Source: CAIVPM01 sp964477265
GTDB taxonomy: Bacteria > Bacteroidota > Bacteroidia > Chitinophagales > Chitinophagaceae
DNA length: 64,000 nt
Assembly: GCA_964477265.1 (NCBI GenBank)
Contig: CAYZDJ010000014.1
Span: forward strand, 16,561-80,560
Direction of reading: 5' to 3'
A model generated the notes under the pieces. The model was given only the letters and a program-made list of their open reading frames with translations. It was not told the DNA's origin and did not search any database. This document shows, one piece after another, positions 37,244 through 47,500 of the stretch (position 1 is its first letter; every line of letters begins with the position of its first letter). The translations under genes and the position numbers were made by a program.

Positions 37244-38065
37244 TTAAAACAATTTTCCTTGTACTTCTTTTTTAGGATGAAACGTTCCAATAATTATAAA
37301 TGGATTATGTGAAACGTAATGATGCAATTGAGTAGTACCTAAAAATAAATGTAGGTCTTTGGTTTTAGCAAAATCATCGAAGTATTTTTTACGGACATCT
37401 GCAACAGCTTTCGTTTCATTGCCATCGTGTCGCTCTAAACAATTCCAATATAGTTGCCCTATTTCCCAATCCTCAATCATCATTCTACTTTCTTTACCTT
37501 GATTATCTTTAAACACATAAGAGAATTTATAAGGTAGTTTTCTAACAGCTTCAAAAGGATTTTCAGGCTGTGTAAAGAGTTTCATTTGCAACCTTTCAGC
37601 ATCAAGCTTTGCTAATTTGGTTTTGTCCCATTCTCTTTCAACTTCTTTTATCTCAAAACCTAAAATTTCTGTTGGTTTAAAAACCGCTAATGAAGTGCAA
37701 ATATTTTTGTCTTTTGCTTCTGCAATAAGTTCGGTAAGATTGTAATAAATTTTAGCTAAACAAATTTTCTTTCTTTCGTCCCAATTGCTTACTGGGTCTA
37801 TATGTCCAACAATGTTTATTTCGCTGTCGTGAGAGTATGGACGAAAACTTTCGAGTCTAAAATCACTATCGTTCTTTACTAAATTGAGTTCAATCCAATC
37901 ATATTTTTTATATTGCTCGTTATATGCTTTTTTACGAAATGGCACAGGGTAAATTCTAATGAAAGTTCCATCTTCAAGGAACCCTGCTGTGCAAACCAAT
38001 TCATCATATTTACTTGAAATGGTTGGATAGGTTTTTACAGTAATTAAAACTTTTGTTAATGCCAT
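37244..38065 (-). CDS. Unknown protein, partner of the DUF488 gene
   Basis: 273 residues, no signal. It starts ALTKVLITVKTYPTISSKYD, then ELVCTAGFLEDGTFIRIYPV, with conserved basic residues, and ends YWNCLERHDGNETKAVADVR and HPKKEVQGKLF. A family I cannot name; soluble cytoplasmic protein. It lies 3 bp downstream of the DUF488 fusion gene and probably acts with it. Confidence 0.72.
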   Translation of the reverse strand: MALTKVLITVKTYPTISSKYDELVCTAGFLEDGTFIRIYPVPFRKKAYNEQYKKYDWIELNLVKNDSDFRLESFRPYSHDSEINIVGHIDPVSNWDERKKICLAKIYYNLTELIAEAKDKNICTSLAVFKPTEILGFEIKEVEREWDKTKLAKLDAERLQMKLFTQPENPFEAVRKLPYKFSYVFKDNQGKESRMMIEDWEIGQLYWNCLERHDGNETKAVADVRKKYFDDFAKTKDLHLFLGTTQLHHYVSHNPFIIIGTFHPKKEVQGKLF

Positions 38066-38068
38066 AAA

Positions 38069-38953
38069 CTAAATATGTTTTACTTCATACTCAAAACTTT
38101 GAAGTGTTTCAATTGCTTCTGCTAAATGTTTGCGATGGCATTGACAAATATTTGCTTCAAAGCAAGTAAGAGCAATGCGTTTGTGTTGTTTTAGTAAATT
38201 TAATATTACTGTTTGAGTAGTGATTGTTTTAGTTAAATTGTCTTTGCGGTAAGCTGCAAACAATTTATCATAATCAGTTTGTGTGTTTAGTTCTTGTCGT
38301 TGGTCAGACTGTATGCCAACATCTGGAAAGTGCATATACTGTATGTCCAAACTTTCGCAATATTTTTTTAGTAAACTTTTGCTAAACCCATATTTCATAC
38401 TTAAAGGATTGTTGCGAACATCTACTAAAATTTTAACCCCATTTTTAAGTAATCTGTTTAAATATTCTTCTAAAGAAATACCCTCGTAACCAATGGTAAA
38501 TAATATTGTTTTACTGCCTGTTGGCTTATATTGATTTACTTTTTCTAATTCGGTTGTAGTTAAAATATTTGAAGCAACTGTGCTATTAATTGCCCAGTAA
38601 GGGAAATTGGTGTAAGTGTGTTTCATTAAAGCATTTGAATTCATATTGCCATACAATTGCTTTATTTGTAATAGTTGTTTTTTATCTGCTTCTTTTAATG
38701 TATTTAGATAGTTTATTTTCTCATTGCTTTTAAAACTAGTTTCACTTTCGCTTAGCATTCCTTTATTTACCATTGTTGTTAAATCGGCATTTGCAGAGTA
38801 TGAATAACAACCATATTTATAAGGTATAAAATCGTATTCGGCTTTTTGTTGTTTTTTGGTAAAAAGGAAAAGTAATTTTTGCAAACGAATTTTTTCTAAC
38901 TCGCCATCAAACATTTGAAGAAGGGCTAATATTATTTTTCGGCGATAAAACAT
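38069..38953 (-). CDS. DUF4065-like/DUF488 fusion protein
   Basis: 294 residues. N-terminus (about 1-130) resembles the SocA/Panacea DUF4065 helical fold: EKIRLQKLLFLF, YDFIPYKYGCYSYSANADLT. C-terminus is DUF488: LFTIGYEGISLEEYLNRL, VKILVDVRNNPLSMKYGFSK and CFEANICQCHRKHLAEAI, with clustered Cys. DUF4065 domains act as antitoxins or adaptor modules; DUF488 is of unknown function. It lies 123 bp downstream of hsdS. The ATG follows the promoter-like TACATTTGCCCT. Confidence 0.78.
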   Translation of the reverse strand: MFYRRKIILALLQMFDGELEKIRLQKLLFLFTKKQQKAEYDFIPYKYGCYSYSANADLTTMVNKGMLSESETSFKSNEKINYLNTLKEADKKQLLQIKQLYGNMNSNALMKHTYTNFPYWAINSTVASNILTTTELEKVNQYKPTGSKTILFTIGYEGISLEEYLNRLLKNGVKILVDVRNNPLSMKYGFSKSLLKKYCESLDIQYMHFPDVGIQSDQRQELNTQTDYDKLFAAYRKDNLTKTITTQTVILNLLKQHKRIALTCFEANICQCHRKHLAEAIETLQSFEYEVKHI

Positions 38954-39023
38954 AGGGCAAATGTAAGTGGCGAATTAACAGTTTGCCACAGATGGAATAA
39001 ATAAACACGAATGTTTTTTGTTT

Positions 39024-39076
39024 CGCACAAAGATGGTTTCACGCAAAGGGGCAAAGTTTATGCAAAGAACGCAAAG
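39024..39076. repeat. Remnant of the TTTCACGCAAAG repeat
   Basis: TTTCGCACAAAGATGGTTTC, then ACGCAAAGGGGCAAAG and GCAAAGAACGCAAAG lie between hsdS and the DUF488 gene. Related to the repeat at 24626. Confidence 0.5.
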
Positions 39077-40393
39077 TTATTTACGCAATGCCTCTCTTAA
39101 TACTTGTTGCAATAGTTGCTGGTTTTGGGTTTGGCTTTGTTGTATGCTTGCTTCTAATTGATTGCAATGCTGCATTAGGGTTTCTAATTTTTGAACGATG
39201 AGGTGCTGCTCAGTTAATGGTGGTAGAGGAATTGGCATCTGTGCAAATTCTTCGTATTTCAAACTGTGAACAGTCATACCAAATTTTACAAAATCTTTTA
39301 AAATAATTTTTTCAAATCCTAACAAACTCAACTGCAAGAATCTGCTCATTGAATTTATGTGTGGTATGATAACTTTTAAATCTTGGTTCACTGTACATTG
39401 AATTTTATTAATAGCAACAGGCAATTTTCTTTTTAAAATACCAGACCTGCCTACTATTAATATTGAACCTTCGGGAATTATATTAGCACTTGAATTATGA
39501 ACACCTGCTTTCGTGATTTTCATTTCAGTGTCATAAATATTTTCAGTCCACATATCTTTTGAGGTAACCCAAGGAATATCTCCATTCCAATAATCACTAT
39601 TTGCCATAGATGGTGTTCCACCACCAGTAATTTTTCCAATGTCCCCCAACCTGCACCAGACCCAGTTTTCAGGAATTTCAAAAGGTATTTCTGCTGCTGT
39701 AATGGGTGGCAGTTCTTTTTCTTTTTTTAGTTTCTTTTCTGCAATTAGTTTTTCTTTTTCTGCTTTTATTTTTTGTAGCAATTCACTTGCTGGTTCATCA
39801 TTTTTATTTTGCTTTACTAATTTGCATTGCACAGCATCTTGCAATAATTGCTGGCGTAGTTTTTTTAGTAGGGTTAGTTGGTGGGTGAGTTCGGTGGAAA
39901 GTTCGCCAAATGATATTTTCTGTAAATTAATTTTATCAATTTGAATTAGTTGTTCATCAACACTTGGAAGTAATATTTCATAACTAAGAAAAATCTTTTC
40001 ATCTAAATACTTTCTGTGAGTAATACCTGCACTTGCTCTTTCACATACTTCATAAAAAATTGGTGAGTTGGTAAACTGATTAAACCAATCAATATTTATT
40101 TTGGTTTTATCCACATCATAAGCCCAAAAGTTTCCTGTAATAATTGAATCTTCAACTTCATTTGGTGCAATGCCAAATGCTCCATAACGAGCATCAATTT
40201 TAGAAACTATAAACTGCCCTGCTTTTAGAATGAATTGTTTTTTTGTTCCTATTTTTTTACCAATTTCTGTGTCTCTAAGCGATACACCATTATGGTTGAT
40301 TCTAATAGTAACTCGATTATATTGAACACTATCTTCAATGTTTATAGGGATTTTACTCCTTTTTATAAAGTCGCCAATTTTTGTCAATTTCAT
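39077..40393 (-). CDS. hsdS: Type I restriction-modification specificity subunit HsdS
   Basis: 438 residues with two target-recognition domains. First: about 1-165, ending LLPSVDEQLIQIDKINLQ. Second: about 240-390, with WVWCRLGDIGKITGGGTPSM and MPIPLPPLTEQHLIVQKLE. Coiled-coil spacers link them and end the chain. The TRDs set the DNA target. It overlaps hsdM by 4 bp. Confidence 0.95.
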   Translation of the reverse strand: MKLTKIGDFIKRSKIPINIEDSVQYNRVTIRINHNGVSLRDTEIGKKIGTKKQFILKAGQFIVSKIDARYGAFGIAPNEVEDSIITGNFWAYDVDKTKINIDWFNQFTNSPIFYEVCERASAGITHRKYLDEKIFLSYEILLPSVDEQLIQIDKINLQKISFGELSTELTHQLTLLKKLRQQLLQDAVQCKLVKQNKNDEPASELLQKIKAEKEKLIAEKKLKKEKELPPITAAEIPFEIPENWVWCRLGDIGKITGGGTPSMANSDYWNGDIPWVTSKDMWTENIYDTEMKITKAGVHNSSANIIPEGSILIVGRSGILKRKLPVAINKIQCTVNQDLKVIIPHINSMSRFLQLSLLGFEKIILKDFVKFGMTVHSLKYEEFAQMPIPLPPLTEQHLIVQKLETLMQHCNQLEASIQQSQTQNQQLLQQVLREALRK

Positions 40394-41874
40394 TTCACAG
40401 CTTCTTTTAATTGCTCCAATAATTCATTACTTTTTTCAAAAGAACTGTGTAGCATTTCCATTAATTCAGTGCTGGTGTATTCGTGTTCTTCTGCTTGCTT
40501 GGTGGGGGTTTTAATATCCAAATCGTAGCCACGTTCTATAATGGTTTTAATATTTACTTTCCAGCAGCAATCGCTTTCTTTACGCTTGTTCCACCATTTT
40601 TTTATGGGTTCAAATTCTTGTACTTGTATGGGTCGTGTTTTGTTGTAGGCTTTGTAGCCTTCGGGCATTTTATGTTCGTAGTACCAAATATCTTTTGTGG
40701 CAAAACCATTGTCTGAACTTTGATTTGTTTGATTAGTGTGATTGCTATGATTTACTTTATTGAAGAATAATAAGTTGGTGGCTACAGTTGCATAAGGTTG
40801 AAATACGCTGTTGGGTAGCCTTATTATTGTATGCAGGTTACAATCTCTTAATAGTTTTTCTCTTACACGTTGTTTTACTCCATCGCCTGTAAGGCTTCCG
40901 TCGGGTAACACAATTCCTGCTCTGCCATCTTGCTTTAGCAAGTGTATCATTAATATTAAAAACAAATCGGCACTTTCTTTTGTGCGATAGGTTTGTGGAA
41001 AATTGCTTTCGTTGCCATTGGCTACAATGCCTCCAAATGGTGGGTTGGCAAGTATTACATTTACCCTGTGTTTCTCTGTAAAGTTGCTTAATGGTTGGTC
41101 GAGTGCATCGCCAAATTTTATGTTGGGTACTTCTACATCGTGCAGTATTAAATTGGTGGTGGCTAATAAATAGGGCAATGGTTTATACTCCCAACCTGCA
41201 ATGTTTTGCTCTATGCTTTTGCGTTCTTCTATGTTTTTTGCTTGTGCTTTTAAATGCTCTGTTGCACAAGTGAGGTAGCCACCTGTGCCACAAGCTGGGT
41301 CGAGAATTTTTTCGCCCAATTGTGGGTTTATAATATCTGTAATAAATTGTGTGATGGCTCGTGGTGTGTAGAACTCGCCACTTTTGCCAGCACTTTGCAA
41401 ACCTTTTAAAATGGTTTCGTATAGTTCGCCAAAAGCGTGTCGGTCTTTGGCTTTGTTAAAATCAATTTCGTTTAGCTTGTTCAACACTTTGCGAATGTTG
41501 ATGCCAGATTTCATATAATTATTGTTGCCCTCGAACACTTCACGAACAATTACTGCACGTTGGTTGCCTGTGCTTAAATCTAAACTTCGCAGGGCTGGAA
41601 ATAATTGTTGGTCAACAAAGGTTAATAAGGCATCGCCTGTAATTCCTTCATCGTCTCCTGCCCAATTGCCTTTTTCTTTTGTCCAATGAAACTCGGCAGG
41701 AATAGGCGACTTGTAGTTTTCGTCTATCAGTTCGAGTTCTTTGTCTTTATCGGAAAATATTTTTAAGAAAAGCATCCAACCTAATTGCTCAATGCGTTGT
41801 GCATCGCCATTAAGTCCTGTGTCTTGCCACATTATATTTTGTATGCTTTTGAGTATGCCTGAAATGTTGTGCAT
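40390..41874 (-). CDS. hsdM: Type I restriction-modification methyltransferase subunit HsdM
   Basis: 494 residues. An N-terminal helical domain precedes the N6-adenine methylase core: LDPACGTGGYLTCATEHLK (SAM site) and VILANPPFGG (NPPF catalytic). FYTPRAITQFITDIINP is typical of HsdM. It modifies adenines in the target set by HsdS. Six bp from hsdR. Confidence 0.97.
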   Translation of the reverse strand: MHNISGILKSIQNIMWQDTGLNGDAQRIEQLGWMLFLKIFSDKDKELELIDENYKSPIPAEFHWTKEKGNWAGDDEGITGDALLTFVDQQLFPALRSLDLSTGNQRAVIVREVFEGNNNYMKSGINIRKVLNKLNEIDFNKAKDRHAFGELYETILKGLQSAGKSGEFYTPRAITQFITDIINPQLGEKILDPACGTGGYLTCATEHLKAQAKNIEERKSIEQNIAGWEYKPLPYLLATTNLILHDVEVPNIKFGDALDQPLSNFTEKHRVNVILANPPFGGIVANGNESNFPQTYRTKESADLFLILMIHLLKQDGRAGIVLPDGSLTGDGVKQRVREKLLRDCNLHTIIRLPNSVFQPYATVATNLLFFNKVNHSNHTNQTNQSSDNGFATKDIWYYEHKMPEGYKAYNKTRPIQVQEFEPIKKWWNKRKESDCCWKVNIKTIIERGYDLDIKTPTKQAEEHEYTSTELMEMLHSSFEKSNELLEQLKEAVK

Positions 41875-41880
41875 TAGTTG

Positions 41881-44265
41881 TTACGCTGTTTTGTATAATT
41901 CTATTTCTAATTCTTTAACTGCTTGTAAGTATTTTTCTTTGCTGCCAAAGTTGCTAATAATTTCTATTGGCGAACCAAAGTCTTTAAATGGGTTTACCCT
42001 TAATACTTCAATGCTTTCAATATTGGTTATTCCTTCGTCTGCATATTTATCTAACAAAGCCTCTAACACTTTACGGCTTTGGTCTCCATACTTTGTAAAG
42101 TAGTTTCGTTTTATTACGTTATTGGCTCTTTCTTTTCGTGTAAGTGGTGGTTGGTCGTAAGCAACGTGGCAAATTAAATCGAACAAATCTACTTGCTTAT
42201 CTACTGCTTCATATAGTTCATCAATCATCATTCCTTGTTCTTGTAATTCGGCAATGATAGCTTCTTTTTTATCGGTGTTGTTCCACTTGTTTAAGAAGTC
42301 GTTTAACGAAGCAAATTGTTGTTGAATGATTTGCTTGGTGTGGTCTTTAAGGCTTATGGTTATTGGTTTGCCTTGTTGATTGAAGTGTAATTCTCGGCTA
42401 ACTAATATGGTAACATCAACACCATTTACAACAACTTTTTCTCGTGGTGTTGGTGGTAGTGGTGAAAATGTAGGTTGTGGCTGAAAGGGAACATTTGGTT
42501 CGTTGGCTACATTGTTATCCTCATTAATTTGCTCGTTTGGTTCATCCTCTGAATCGCTGCCTAAGTCATCGTTTTCTGTTGCTTGTTTTATACGAATTGG
42601 GTGTCCATCAAAGTCAGGCTCTGCAAATTTATTGGTAGCATTTCTAAAATCTAAAATGGTAAAATATAGTTTGCCAAAATCTTCGTTGATACGTGTGCCA
42701 CGTCCAATAATTTGTTTGAATTTAGTAGTTGAATTTATGTTGGCATCTAATACAATTACTTTACAAGTTTGGGCATCTACACCTGTTGTCATTAACTCGC
42801 TTGTGGTTGCAATAACTGGATATTTTTCTTCGGGGTTTATGAAGTTGTCTAACTCACGTTTACCCTCATCGTTATCGCCTGTGATTTGCATAACGTACTT
42901 ATAATTTTCTGCAACTAAATCTGCATTGTGTTTTGCTAAAGCAGTTCTCATCCTTTCGGCGTGGTCTATATCCACACAAAAAACAATGGTCTTTGCAAAA
43001 CGGTCGTGTCCCTTTAAGAACTCTGTTAGCTTTCTTGCAACAATGTCTGTTCGTTCTTCAATTACAAGGTTTCTATCATAATCTTTTGTGTTATATATTC
43101 TGTCTGCTACTTCATTACCTTGCACATCGGTTTTTCCTTGTGTTGGTCGCCAACCTTCTGCATCAACATTCAAAGCAACTCTTACAACTTTGTAAGGTGC
43201 AAGAAAACCATCATCAATGCCTTGCCTTAAAGAATAGGTGTAAATAGGATTGCCAAAATATTCGCTGTTGCTGGTTTCGTTAGTTTCTTTTGGTGTGGCT
43301 GTTAAACCAATTTGTGTTGCATTGCCAAAGTATTCTAATATAGAACGCCAAGCACTATCTTCATTTGCACTTCCTCTGTGGCACTCATCTACAATAATTA
43401 AATCGAAAAAATCTTTTGAAAATTGCTTGTAAATATTGGCTGCTTCGTCTGTGCCTGATAAGCCTTGATATAATGCTAAATAAATTTCGTAAGCCTTGTT
43501 TACTTCTCTGTGTTTTACCACAGTCATTTTATCTTTAAAATGTTTGAAGTCGCCACGTCTTGTTTGGTCAATTAAAGCATTTCTATCTGCTAAAAACAAG
43601 ATGCGTTTTTTTGCTCCACTTTTCCAAAGTCTATGAATAATTTGAAAAGCCGTGTAAGTTTTTCCTGTGCCTGTTGCCATAACAAGCAATATTTTGTTTT
43701 GTCCGTTAGCAATGGCTTCAACTGTCCTGTTTACTGCAATTTGTTGGTAGTATCTTGGCTTTCTGTTTGAGCCATCGAAATAATAATCTTGTGCTGCAAT
43801 TTTTTCTGCTGCTGTTGTTTCAATGCCTTTGTATTTTTTGTATTTTTCCCAAAGTTGCTCTGGTGTTGGGAAATCTTCTAATGCAATTTCTGTTTCAATA
43901 TTTTCATCTGTTGCTGTCCTATCGTGAAATAAAAAGCCATCACCATTGCTACTAAACACACAAGGAATGTCTAATATTCTTGCATACTCTAATGCTTGTT
44001 GAATACCTGCTCTTACAGAATGGTTATTGTCTTTGGCTTCAATAATTGCAATAGGAATATTGGTTTTGTAATAGAGAATATAGTCTGCCCTTTTTTTATT
44101 TCCTCTGTAAGTTAGCTTTCCTTTAAACTCAATTTTGCCATCTGTAAAGGTGTTAAAGGTTATTTCTTCTCTAAAATGATAATCCAATTTCCAACCAACA
44201 TTTATAATAGCAGGTGTAATAAACTTGGTGCAAATATCTCTTTCGGATAATTCTTTTTTATTCAT
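41881..44265 (-). CDS. hsdR: Type I restriction endonuclease subunit HsdR (EcoEI-like)
   Basis: 794 residues. N-terminal nuclease region with RADYILYYKTNIPIAIIEAK (D...ExK). Then a helicase: [39 protein letters not shown] and QIIGRGTRINEDFGKL. A C-terminal EcoEI-type domain follows a Pro/Asn-rich linker. It translocates and cuts unmodified DNA with HsdM and HsdS. First gene of the operon on the minus strand. Confidence 0.96.
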   Translation of the reverse strand: MNKKELSERDICTKFITPAIINVGWKLDYHFREEITFNTFTDGKIEFKGKLTYRGNKKRADYILYYKTNIPIAIIEAKDNNHSVRAGIQQALEYARILDIPCVFSSNGDGFLFHDRTATDENIETEIALEDFPTPEQLWEKYKKYKGIETTAAEKIAAQDYYFDGSNRKPRYYQQIAVNRTVEAIANGQNKILLVMATGTGKTYTAFQIIHRLWKSGAKKRILFLADRNALIDQTRRGDFKHFKDKMTVVKHREVNKAYEIYLALYQGLSGTDEAANIYKQFSKDFFDLIIVDECHRGSANEDSAWRSILEYFGNATQIGLTATPKETNETSNSEYFGNPIYTYSLRQGIDDGFLAPYKVVRVALNVDAEGWRPTQGKTDVQGNEVADRIYNTKDYDRNLVIEERTDIVARKLTEFLKGHDRFAKTIVFCVDIDHAERMRTALAKHNADLVAENYKYVMQITGDNDEGKRELDNFINPEEKYPVIATTSELMTTGVDAQTCKVIVLDANINSTTKFKQIIGRGTRINEDFGKLYFTILDFRNATNKFAEPDFDGHPIRIKQATENDDLGSDSEDEPNEQINEDNNVANEPNVPFQPQPTFSPLPPTPREKVVVNGVDVTILVSRELHFNQQGKPITISLKDHTKQIIQQQFASLNDFLNKWNNTDKKEAIIAELQEQGMMIDELYEAVDKQVDLFDLICHVAYDQPPLTRKERANNVIKRNYFTKYGDQSRKVLEALLDKYADEGITNIESIEVLRVNPFKDFGSPIEIISNFGSKEKYLQAVKELEIELYKTA

Positions 44266-44359
44266 TAGATGCTAAAGTAAGTGTGTTGAATTGATTTTAA
44301 AATGTTTCATCAACTTATCTTTTGTTTTGATGTTGTAAGCGAATTTGCATTCTAATGGT

Positions 44360-44479
44360 TTTAATAAATTTTGTCAAGGAATACACTAAAATTTTCAGGA
44401 TTGATTAGGGAATGCTTTGGGAGTTATTAAAAATAAACTTGCAGCATTTAAGGATTTTGCCTGGAGAGAAGTTGGAGTT
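44360..44479 (+). repeat. 120-bp repeat, left copy (inverted pair with 58208-58327)
   Basis: From TTTAATAAATTTTGTCAAGG to AGAGAAGTTGGAGTT. It matches the reverse complement of 58208-58327 at roughly 108 of 120 positions by eye, with no gap. It lies past the end of the giant gene, beyond its terminator. No gene is convincing within it. Confidence 0.9.
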
Positions 44480-44521
44480 AAAACAAACCCCTCAAAACAA
44501 TATGTTTGAGAGGTTTGTTTT
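44479..44521 (-). terminator. Terminator of the giant T9SS gene
   Basis: AAAACAAACC..CTCAAA and its complement TTTGAG..GGTTTGTTTT form a stem around ACAATATG, 22 bp after the stop at 44544. It directly abuts the 120-bp repeat. Confidence 0.7.
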
Positions 44522-44543
44522 ATTTGTAATGATTAATATTGAA

Positions 44544-47500
44544 TTATTCTACCACTATTTTTTGTGTTTGTTTACCAGTATTGGTAATAATACTTACTAA
44601 ATACATTCCTTTAGCAAAGGTTGATACATCAATGGCATTAATACCCATACTTAATGGTTGTTGTTTAAGTTGTTTTCCTAGTAAATTAGTAATAATAATA
44701 CTTCCTCTACCAATTAGTTTATCAACTTTTAAACTAATAGTTGTATGTGCAGGATTTGGATAAAATATGAAGTTGTTAGTTATTAAGTCATTAGTTGTAA
44801 CAATTCCTTTGCTTGTACAAGTTACAATGTTGCTAGGAATAGTTCTATTATTGCTGCAACCATTAGCATCGGTAGTAGTATATGTTACGTTTACTGTTCC
44901 AGTAACATTACCAGTATTTACAACACCACTGGTCGCATTTATATTAAAGCCAGATGCAGTACCTGTACTGGACCATAAACCACCTAATGGTTTTCCTACT
45001 AATGTAAAGGGCTTGTTTTTGCAATAACCGCCACTACCACTTATACCTGTTGTGCCTAGTGCAAATTTTATTGTTGGAATTTCAGGAATGGCATTTACTT
45101 GTACTGAAAAATTGGAAGAAGCAGGGCATCCAATTTCATTAACAGCAGTATATTTAATATTTGCTACACCTGCACTTGTGCCAGTTACTACACCTATACG
45201 ATTTACAGTAGCTCTGCCAGCTGTACTACTCCAAACTCCATTAGCGGTTGTATTATTTAGTTGAATACTTGAACCTACACATACACTTGTAGAACCTGTA
45301 GTTGCTGCTGGTGCAATTAATGCAGGGATTGTAATTGTGTTGCTTTTATATGCACTTGAAATACCATTACATGTTGTTGTCATTAAACAATAAATATTAT
45401 CATTTGGTTGCAAGCCAACTGCGTAGTAAACAACATTATTTATTGGTGTAATAGCTCCATTAATAATTTGGGTAATTATAACATTGTTTTTATACCAATT
45501 ATATACTGTGTTTAAACAAGTATTTGAAGAAACACTTGTAAATGTTGTTGCACCAGTTGTGCAATTATACAAACCATTTGAAATATTAATTGTTGGATTG
45601 ATGGGTAGTTGTTCTACTAATTCAATGTTACTTAGATCTACTTGATCTTGTAGATTACCTTCAATTTTTATTGAAAATTTTCCTATGTTATCAATTAAAG
45701 CTGTAGGAATTGCAAAATAATTTTCTGTTAGGTTATTATTATTTTGCAGCGTAACAGATTTAGTATCTATAACTATATCACTTAAGTTATAAAAATTAAC
45801 TACCAATTCTGGATTTGTAACAAATACATGCTTCTTTGTGTTAATTTTCAAAAAATAACATCTAGATGGGAAATACATTTTTGAATGCTTTAACAAGTCA
45901 CCAGAAGCCATTCTTGCCCTGTTATTTGCAAACTGCAAAAAGGTTAGATTAGTATTACCACCGTTTTCTCTCCAACCTGCATCATTATTATATAAAAATT
46001 TTCCACCATAAACTGTTTCTGGTTCCATACCATTTATATTACTAACGCCATATTTTAACGCCAACGTTTGGTTCATAGCTAATAAGGATTCTTTGCCAGT
46101 TGTTAATTCTGGAACTAAAGGACCTCCACCAATACGACTATGATAAAAACCAGTTGTATAACGGCTTTCGCTAGTTAAAAATTTATTAGACATGTAATAA
46201 GTCATACTTGGTTCATACCAATTTTTGGTTAATGTTTTTGCAGAACTTAAAAGGTTTGTGGTGGCAACAGGATCTTTAGTATTTATTGTTCCCCTAAACC
46301 AACTGTGCACAGCCGAGTGTGTACCTCCAAAATTAGTGCTGCCAATACTTAAAAGATTGTCATCTAATTGCCTGTTATAATAACTTAAATCAGGAATTGA
46401 TAGCCCATTAAATGAAGCAAAACCACTGGGATCAAAAACACTCTCATACAGAAAGTCTTTTCTAAAATAACATTCAGCTCTTTTAACATTTACAGGTATT
46501 TTCAATTCAATATTATCGCCATTCCAACAATATTGAGTTATTGAGCAAGAGCCTGCATAGCCTGACACACAAGGCAAATTAAATGTAGTATTGTCGTTTT
46601 GTTTTTTTACATCGCCAAATGTGCTTGCTGGATGTGGATCAAGAAAGGTGAGGTGCTCTACTTTGAAATTAGGAAAGTAATTGGCAAAGCGATGTAGCGT
46701 TTGTAGCAACAATATAGTGCCTCTACTATGACCTATAAAATGATTAGGTTTGCCAAACCAAGTTGTTCTATCAACATTAAGCATGCTGCCAAGTTGCATA
46801 AACGTTGAAAATAAATTATCAGCTGCTGATTCTAAATATCCAACACCACTATTATTAAACAATGCACTATTATTGGATAGCACTGCCCAATCATATAATA
46901 AAACAACCTCTTTTGTTGGGTCAAAACTACCATCTACAAGCTCAAGCTGCCCTGTTGCAGTATTGTTTTTATAAATAACACCCCCACCAGCTCTTTTTAT
47001 TATCTCTTTACCCATTGTAATAAAATCATCTGGAAAACTTCCACCAAGCTGAAAGCCGTGTACAATAACTGTAATTCCTGGTTCAAAATCAATGCTAATT
47101 GGTAATGTTTCTGTATTATTTAGTGTATTAAATTCTTCAGGATTTGCTTCCTCAATTACAGATAATATATTCCCCTCAACTGCATCTACTGTCCAGCTAC
47201 TGGTAATTTTTATACTATCATTGGCATTTAAAGAAATAGTATGACTGGAAATAATTGTCTTGCTTCCATGTAATTCCTTATAAAATTTCAGTTTTGCTAC
47301 ACCAGCCAAACCACCATAGTTTCTTACATAACTGCTAAGTTGCACCATATCTCCCAGCTTTACCTTGATTTTACTCATTAATAATCCTTCATGAATTGCT
47401 TTAGCAAAATCAGGTGCAGCCCCAACAATGATTGCTCGTGAAGCCACATTATTGGCAAATGTTATTTCTTCTTGATTTTTTTGTGGATTAACTATTACTC

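Noticed and set aside
44412..44600. 62-residue plus-strand ORF across the left 120-bp repeat and terminator
   Set aside because: The right repeat copy encodes only a partly similar short peptide and the frame then runs through the terminator hairpin. No known motif.
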